DNA of 30,060 nucleotides from Caryophanales bacterium UBA4100 (GTDB lineage Bacteria; Bacillota; Bacilli; Paenibacillales; UBA4045): assembly GCA_002383285.1 (NCBI GenBank), contig DFXU01000066.1, positions 1 to 30,060 of the forward strand, given 5' to 3'. How positions within the stretch are numbered: position 1 is the stretch's first letter; each line of letters begins with the position of its first letter. Shown in pieces: positions 25,977-30,060 of this stretch. The position numbers and the translations under genes were made by a program. The notes under the pieces were generated by a model. It saw nothing but the letters and a program-made list of their open reading frames with translations. It had not been told where the DNA came from and searched no databases.

Positions 25977-26474
25977 TTATCTAATGACTCTACGTGCCGT
26001 CTTATAATGGTCTTTCCAGAATTCTTTATTAAGCTTGGTCATTGTAACGCCAACACCCTTTTTATAAGTATGAAGGATGTTTCCATTCCCAGCGTAGATA
26101 GCAACATGTGCGATCTTGCCTCTAGAGCTTGAGGTAGAGAAGAATACAAGATCTCCTTTTTTCAGATTACGTTTGGCAACATAATAACCACGCTTCGCTT
26201 GATCGGCAGAGGTTCTAGGTAAATATATACCTTGCTGGGCATATAATCTCTTAGTGAACGATGAGCAATCAAAGACACGTGTTGTGCGCGTAGATGCACC
26301 ATAAACATACGGTCGTCCCCAATATGACTTACCTTTGGAGATAATTGCGTTAGCTTTGGATACAGAATAAGCCGCTTCAACCTTCTTAGGCAGAACAGTG
26401 AAGGAAGCTGTTAATAGTAAAGAAAAGCTCACAATGACTGCAACTACACCCTTGCTAATCTTGTTCATAAACAT
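25977..26474 (-). CDS. Secreted NlpC/P60 peptidoglycan endopeptidase
   Basis: A 165-residue exported cysteine peptidase that cleaves stem peptides of peptidoglycan. The signal peptide is about 1-34, with cleavage likely after KKVEA. The NlpC/P60 domain fills the rest: FDCSSFTKRLY with catalytic Cys70, IAHVAIYAG with His123, and His135 as third polar residue. No LysM or SH3 wall-binding domain is present, so it is a minimal catalytic unit; it is strongly basic, which may help wall association. The start ATG is 11 nt after AGGAGG; a second ATG two codons on is too far from the SD to be preferred. Confidence 0.92.
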   Translation of the reverse strand: MFMNKISKGVVAVIVSFSLLLTASFTVLPKKVEAAYSVSKANAIISKGKSYWGRPYVYGASTRTTRVFDCSSFTKRLYAQQGIYLPRTSADQAKRGYYVAKRNLKKGDLVFFSTSSSRGKIAHVAIYAGNGNILHTYKKGVGVTMTKLNKEFWKDHYKTARRVIR

Positions 26475-26516
26475 GATGCAGGTTACCTCCTAGTTATAAT
26501 GGCTTGTACGATTCAC

Positions 26517-26525
26517 AGTATAGCA
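26517..26525 (-). promoter_or_regulatory. Possible extended -10 promoter of the NlpC/P60 gene
   Basis: On the minus strand TGCTATACT carries TATACT (26522-26517) with a TGn extension, about 43 bp upstream of the start codon. No convincing -35 is visible. Confidence 0.4.
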
Positions 26526-26631
26526 AAATAAGTTCATACAACTATTTACCAGTCTTCTATTGATGCTACACGAGTATTGAAAATATAATGATTTATTAGA
26601 ATTTCATTAGAATTGCAGAGGAAATAAACAC

Positions 26632-26659
26632 TTGACACTTAAAAGGGAGAATATATAAG
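26632..26659 (+). promoter_or_regulatory. Sigma-A promoter of araA
   Basis: A perfect -35 TTGACA (26632-26637) and TATAAG (26654-26659) are separated by 16 bp. The start of transcription should be near 26666, some 90 nt before the araA ATG. Confidence 0.75.
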
Positions 26660-26711
26660 GAATTCTTCTTGAAATTAAAATTCCACAAGAGTATGATTAA
26701 GGTGTTCTAGG

Positions 26712-26723
26712 TTGTACGTACAA
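26712..26723. promoter_or_regulatory. AraR operator
   Basis: The perfect palindrome TTGTACGTACAA matches the core of the B. subtilis AraR box (ATTTGTACGTACAAAT). It lies between the araA promoter and its SD, about 46 bp downstream of the predicted transcription start, where a bound GntR/LacI-type AraR repressor would block transcription until L-arabinose is present. Confidence 0.85.
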
Positions 26724-26756
26724 GTGAATTTATGAAAAATAACTGGAGGTTTTACA

Positions 26757-28241
26757 ATGAAGCTCACGAAACAGCAAGTTTTCTGGTTCATCACGGGTAG
26801 TCAGCACTTATACGGTCCAGAGACATTACAGCAAGTTGATGATCATTCCAGAATCATCACTGAAGGCTTGAACCGGGATGAGATCATTCCATGCACGGTA
26901 ATCGTGAAGCCAGTAGTGAAGACACCAGAGGAAATTCGTGCGATATGTATTGAAGCAAACTCAGATGAATCCTGTTCCGGGGTTATTACTTGGATGCATA
27001 CATTCTCTCCTGCCAAGATGTGGATTGCAGGCTTAACTGAGCTGCGCAAGCCACTGTTACACTTACACACACAATTCAATCGTGATATACCTTGGGATAG
27101 TATTGATATGGACTTTATGAACTTAAATCAATCTGCTCATGGTGATCGTGAATATGGATTTATCGGTGCTAGAATGGGAGTAGCGCGAAAGGTTGTTGTT
27201 GGCTATTGGGAGGATCAAGGGGTGCGTAGTCGAATTTCCGGTTGGATGAGAACTTCACTAGCAATAACAGAAGGTCGCACTCTCAAGGTTGCTCGTTTCG
27301 GAGATAATATGCGTCAGGTTGCTGTTACTGAGGGTGATAAGGTTGAAGCTCAGATAAAATTCGGTTGGTCCATTAATGGATATGGTATAGGCGATCTTGT
27401 AGCTCGAATGAATGATGTTTCTGATTCTGCAGTGAAGGCACTACTTGATGAGTATACAGAGATCTATGATATTTCCTCTGACACACGCTCGAACAAGTGG
27501 GAATCTATAACAGAACAAGCTCGCATTGAGCTGGGGATGAAGGCTTTCCTTGAGGAGGGCGGGTTCGGTGCATTCACAACCACATTCGAAGACTTACACG
27601 GGATGAAGCAGCTTCCAGGGCTTGCTGTTCAACGATTAATGGGAGCGGGTTATGGATTCGCAGGCGAGGGTGATTGGAAGACTGCTGCCATGGTTCGGAT
27701 GATGAAGGTCATCGCGGGAAATGAGGGTACTTCATTCATGGAGGATTACACATACCATATGGAGCCGGGTAATGAGCTGGTTTTAGGCTCACATATGCTT
27801 GAGATCTGCCCTACGATAGCTGACACTCGTCCCAAATTAGAGGTTCATCCATTAGGTATTGGTGGTAAAGCGGATCCTGCTAGAATGGTATTCGATTGTA
27901 GACCAGGAGCGGCACTTAACGCTTCATTGGTTGATATGGGTAATCGGTTCCGATTGATCATTAACCAAGTAGATGCAGTAATGCCAATTCATGATATGCC
28001 TAAGCTACCAGTAGCACGCGTACTATGGAAGCCACAGCCTTCGTTACAAGAAGCCGCAGAGGCCTGGATTCATGCTGGTGGTGCTCATCATACAGTGTTC
28101 TCCTATGTAGTAACTACAGAGCAGCTAGTAGATTGGGCTGAGATGGTAGGAGTAGAATGTGTCATTATTGATAAGAATACTTCAACATTACAGTTCCGCA
28201 ATGAGTTAAGATGGAATGACATGTACTGGAAGATGAAATAA
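26757..28241 (+). CDS. araA: L-arabinose isomerase
   Basis: A 494-residue cytosolic, metal-dependent isomerase converting L-arabinose to L-ribulose, the first step of arabinose use. The N-terminus FWFITGSQHLYGPETLQQV is diagnostic. Active-site segments include TTTFEDLHGMKQLPGLA with a metal-ligand Glu, GFAGEGDW with the second Glu, LGSHMLEICP and AGGAHHTVFS with the metal and catalytic histidines. The length matches the family. The gene stands alone: araB, araD and araR are not in the window, and a hairpin lies 60 bp after the stop. Control is through the upstream sigma-A promoter and AraR box; I saw no clear cre site. The SD ACTGGAGG precedes the ATG. Confidence 0.97.
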   Translation: MKLTKQQVFWFITGSQHLYGPETLQQVDDHSRIITEGLNRDEIIPCTVIVKPVVKTPEEIRAICIEANSDESCSGVITWMHTFSPAKMWIAGLTELRKPLLHLHTQFNRDIPWDSIDMDFMNLNQSAHGDREYGFIGARMGVARKVVVGYWEDQGVRSRISGWMRTSLAITEGRTLKVARFGDNMRQVAVTEGDKVEAQIKFGWSINGYGIGDLVARMNDVSDSAVKALLDEYTEIYDISSDTRSNKWESITEQARIELGMKAFLEEGGFGAFTTTFEDLHGMKQLPGLAVQRLMGAGYGFAGEGDWKTAAMVRMMKVIAGNEGTSFMEDYTYHMEPGNELVLGSHMLEICPTIADTRPKLEVHPLGIGGKADPARMVFDCRPGAALNASLVDMGNRFRLIINQVDAVMPIHDMPKLPVARVLWKPQPSLQEAAEAWIHAGGAHHTVFSYVVTTEQLVDWAEMVGVECVIIDKNTSTLQFRNELRWNDMYWKMK

Positions 28242-28259
28242 AGCAGTACACAACCTATC

Positions 28260-28288
28260 TTGACTTACTTTAATGGAGTATATACAAT
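28260..28288 (+). promoter_or_regulatory. Sigma-A promoter downstream of araA
   Basis: TTGACT (28260-28265) and TACAAT (28283-28288) are separated by exactly 17 bp; each box differs from consensus at one position. Transcription would start near 28295, immediately before three consecutive hairpins. Confidence 0.65.
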
Positions 28289-28300
28289 AGATACATTATG

Positions 28301-28334
28301 AATGACCGCTGAACTAAATTGGCGGTCATTTTAA
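28301..28334 (+). terminator. Hairpin after araA, possible terminator
   Basis: A perfect 9-bp stem, 28301-28309 with 28322-28330, is followed by a short T-tract running into TTTTAATG. It may end araA transcription, but the U-run is weak and it also sits right after a new promoter. Confidence 0.5.
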
Positions 28335-28382
28335 TGAAGTCTTTGTAAATACATAGCACGTACGTATTTAAGCAAGACTGGA

Positions 28383-28416
28383 GGAGCCTGTCACCAAGGG
28401 CTCTTTTTTTGTTTTT
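28383..28416 (+). terminator. Intrinsic terminator upstream of the transporter gene
   Basis: The stem GAGCC (28384-28388) / GGCTC (28399-28403) can extend by a G-U pair. It is followed by TTTTTTT, G and TTTTTT. The stem is short but the U-tract is excellent. Confidence 0.65.
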
Positions 28417-28528
28417 TCAGCTACTCATTTAGAAGGGAGAATAGCGAACAATGTATGAACAGTTTTAATTAGTGAATATTAAGAGGACGAATTTTCTTAG
28501 AATGTGATAACAATCGGAGGAATTAATT

Positions 28529-29809
28529 ATGGAGCAGCAAGCAATTCTAGCTATAGGTATTTTTCTTATTATCTACGCACTTATTATTTCAGAAAAAATT
28601 CATCGCACGATAGTCGCCATGATCGGCGGACTTCTCATGGTTCTACTAGGTATAGTAGATCAAGAAACAGCTATCCATCATATTGACTTTAATACATTAG
28701 GTCTCCTAATTGGAATGATGATCATTGTAAGTATAACTGCAGATACAGGATTGTTTAAATTTATTGCAGTATGGGCTGCTAAGAAATCTAAGGGTGATCC
28801 TGTTCGCATTATGATTTCACTAGCGATAATTACAGCGGTTGGATCAGCTTTATTGGATAACGTGACAACAGTGCTTCTTATGGTACCCGTCACCTTTAGT
28901 ATTACACGTCAATTACGAGTACCTCCGATGCCTTACCTGATCACAATGATCATTGCTTGTAACGTCGGGGGCACTGCAACGCTGATAGGAGATCCACCGA
29001 ATATTATGATTGGCAGCGCAGTTCCAGAATTGACTTTTATGTCATTCATTAATAACTTAGCTCCGATTGCTATACTAATATTCATAATCATACTACCTAT
29101 CTTCGTACTACTATTTCGCAAACAGATACAAACCACACCTGAATTAAGACAGAGTATTATGGAAATGGATGAAAGGGAGCTCATTACGGATCATAAAATG
29201 CTTCGTAAGTGCTTGACGGTTCTTGGACTAACGATACTTGGGTTCTTCCTTCATCAAACACTGCACCTAGAATCAGCCACTGTTGCACTGGTAGGCGCAT
29301 TCGTTCTATTGCTACTTACCGGTGAGCATATTATGGAAGTGGCGCTTACCAAGGTGGAATGGATGACCATATTCTTCTTCGTAGGTTTGTTCGTGCTAGT
29401 ATCAGGACTTATTGAGACGGGCGTCATTTCCCAGCTTGCTGCACAAGCCATTGAGCTGACGAATGGTGACCCAGTTGCGACCGCTCTGCTTATCTTGTGG
29501 CTTAGTGCAATAGCATCAGCATTCGTCGATAATATTCCATTTGTTGCGACCATGATTCCTATGATTAAAGAAATGGGGAATATGGGCATTACTAATCTCG
29601 AGCCCCTCTGGTGGAGCCTAGCATTAGGCGCATGCTTAGGTGGTAATGGTACATTAATTGGAGCAAGTGCTAATTTAATAGTTGCGGGAATGGCAGGGAA
29701 AGAGGGTCATCCAATCAAATTTATGCAGTTCTTTAAATATGGCTTCCCGATTATGATATTCACTGTCATTATTTCAACTTTTTACGTATACTTTAGGTAC
29801 TTGATCTAA
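28529..29809 (+). CDS. ArsB/NhaD-superfamily ion transporter
   Basis: A 426-residue integral membrane protein with about 11 hydrophobic segments over nearly its whole length. Each half has a conserved helix-hairpin: ALLDNVTTVLLMVPVTF with GGTATLIGDPPNIMIG in the first, and ASAFVDNIPFVATMIPMI with LGGNGTLIGASANLIVAG in the second. This inverted two-fold pattern defines the ion transporter (IT) superfamily containing ArsB, NhaD, P-protein and citrate transporters. The substrate is uncertain: arsenite, sodium/proton exchange or an organic anion are possible. No arsR/arsC neighbour supports arsenic. The SD TCGGAGGAATT precedes the ATG. The upstream 120-nt structured element may control it. Confidence 0.9.
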   Translation: MEQQAILAIGIFLIIYALIISEKIHRTIVAMIGGLLMVLLGIVDQETAIHHIDFNTLGLLIGMMIIVSITADTGLFKFIAVWAAKKSKGDPVRIMISLAIITAVGSALLDNVTTVLLMVPVTFSITRQLRVPPMPYLITMIIACNVGGTATLIGDPPNIMIGSAVPELTFMSFINNLAPIAILIFIIILPIFVLLFRKQIQTTPELRQSIMEMDERELITDHKMLRKCLTVLGLTILGFFLHQTLHLESATVALVGAFVLLLLTGEHIMEVALTKVEWMTIFFFVGLFVLVSGLIETGVISQLAAQAIELTNGDPVATALLILWLSAIASAFVDNIPFVATMIPMIKEMGNMGITNLEPLWWSLALGACLGGNGTLIGASANLIVAGMAGKEGHPIKFMQFFKYGFPIMIFTVIISTFYVYFRYLI

Positions 29810-29858
29810 TGGTGATGCGCTTATTACGAGGTTATTATTTGTGAGGGAGTGAGTATGG

Positions 29859-30060
29859 ATGGAGCTTAAATATCAATATAACAAGGAAATTATTCGAATT
29901 AGTGAAATACCGAACGATCCTGATGTAGAGTTTGATATAACGATTATTGCGGAGAAGTATTGGGCTGGAATGAAGGAATTACAGAGGAAGTTTGAGGACA
30001 ATGCAGTTCATACTGATGTGCTATTCTACCCTTATGAGAATCATCATTATAAAGTCATTG
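29859..30060 (+). CDS. Unrecognised protein, N-terminal part (runs off the window)
   Basis: The frame is open from ATG 29859 to the right edge (67 codons), starting MELKYQYNKEIIRISEIP. It has no signal peptide or membrane segment and is mixed charged and aromatic (AEKYWAGMKELQRKFEDN, FYPYENHHYKVI). I do not recognise the family. The SD GAGGGAG stands about 10 bases upstream, and the gene follows the transporter by 49 bp without a terminator, so it may be cotranscribed. The nearby ATG at 29855 meets a stop after four codons. Confidence 0.7.
   Translation, partial: MELKYQYNKEIIRISEIPNDPDVEFDITIIAEKYWAGMKELQRKFEDNAVHTDVLFYPYENHHYKVI

Larger units (their letters stand above)
28295..28416 (+). 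ncRNA. Candidate small structured RNA or transporter leader
   Basis: Downstream of a good sigma-A promoter lie three hairpins and no credible ORF. Hairpin 1 is a perfect 9-bp stem (AATGACCGC 28301-28309, GCGGTCATT 28322-28330). Hairpin 2 is a 13-bp two-part stem with a small internal loop (AGTCTT/AAGACT and TAAATAC/GTATTTA, 28338-28379) and an 11-nt loop. Hairpin 3 (28384-28403) ends in seven Ts. The span is about 115-120 nt. Hairpin 1 could alternatively be the araA terminator. The transporter start lies 112 nt past hairpin 3, so the element could be a free sRNA or an attenuator/riboswitch leader. I recognise no known class. Confidence 0.45.

Noticed and set aside
28357..28365. Second AraR-like site (ACGTACGT) after araA
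   Set aside because: It lacks the TTGTAC/GTACAA arms and is better explained as part of the loop and stem of hairpin 2.
28504..28686. Alternative plus-strand frame overlapping the start of the transporter gene
   Set aside because: It is a Tyr/Ser/Arg-rich frame offset from the transporter frame; the transporter has the good SD and clear membrane helices.
28529..29809. Naming the transporter an arsenite pump (arsB)
   Set aside because: The fold signature is shared by the whole ion transporter superfamily, and no arsR or arsC accompanies it.
1..30060. CRISPR arrays, insertion sequences, prophage, tRNA or rRNA genes
   Set aside because: No regularly spaced repeats, transposase or integrase motifs, or tRNA/rRNA signatures were seen on either strand.

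Overview
The window looks like a chromosomal segment of a spore-forming, low-to-mid GC Gram-positive bacterium of the Paenibacillaceae (Paenibacillus/Cohnella-like). This rests on strong AGGAGG-type ribosome binding sites, frequent TTG/GTG starts, intrinsic terminators with U-runs, a three-SLH-domain surface protein, a LysM/GH18 spore-cortex-type hydrolase, a DynA-type double dynamin, ParE/ParC of Bacillota type and an AraR-type operator. I saw no rRNA, tRNA, CRISPR array, insertion sequence or prophage; the genes are intact and mostly core-genome in character.

Layout. 1-487 is non-coding, stop-rich DNA. 488-4024 holds a secreted N-acetylmuramoyl-L-alanine amidase followed by an SLH-anchored protein whose C-terminal two thirds are about nine tandem beta-rich modules, closed by a strong terminator. 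4184-8908 holds endonuclease III (nth), an 89-residue protein of unknown function and a 1222-residue two-headed dynamin (dynA). 9076-12653 is a two-gene operon for a heterodimeric ABC exporter, preceded by a sigma-A promoter whose -10 box lies inside an inverted repeat. 12797-14074 is a YaaH/SleL-like spore hydrolase. 14288-17070 is a likely three-gene operon: a membrane-anchored SGNH esterase and a BcrAB-type ABC transporter. 17189-21616 is topoisomerase IV (parE-parC). 21823-22230 is a MarR regulator with a palindrome in its leader. On the minus strand, 25086-22241 reads methyltransferase, RluA-family pseudouridine synthase and CapA-like lipoprotein as a tightly packed operon. 25207-25917 is a response regulator whose receiver domain has lost its phosphorylation residues. 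25977-26474 (minus) is a secreted NlpC/P60 peptidase. 26757-28241 is L-arabinose isomerase under an AraR-type operator. 28260-28416 looks like a short independent transcription unit of three hairpins ending in a terminator (candidate small RNA or leader). 28529-29809 is an ArsB/NhaD-superfamily ion transporter. A partial unknown gene runs off the right edge.

Themes. Several genes concern the cell envelope: amidase, SLH protein, dynamin membrane surveillance, two ABC exporters, SGNH esterase, NlpC/P60, CapA and the cortex hydrolase. No single undescribed multi-gene system stands out. The best leads are the candidate structured RNA at 28260-28416, the non-phosphorylatable response regulator, the modular SLH protein, and the promoter-embedded palindrome upstream of the exporter operon.
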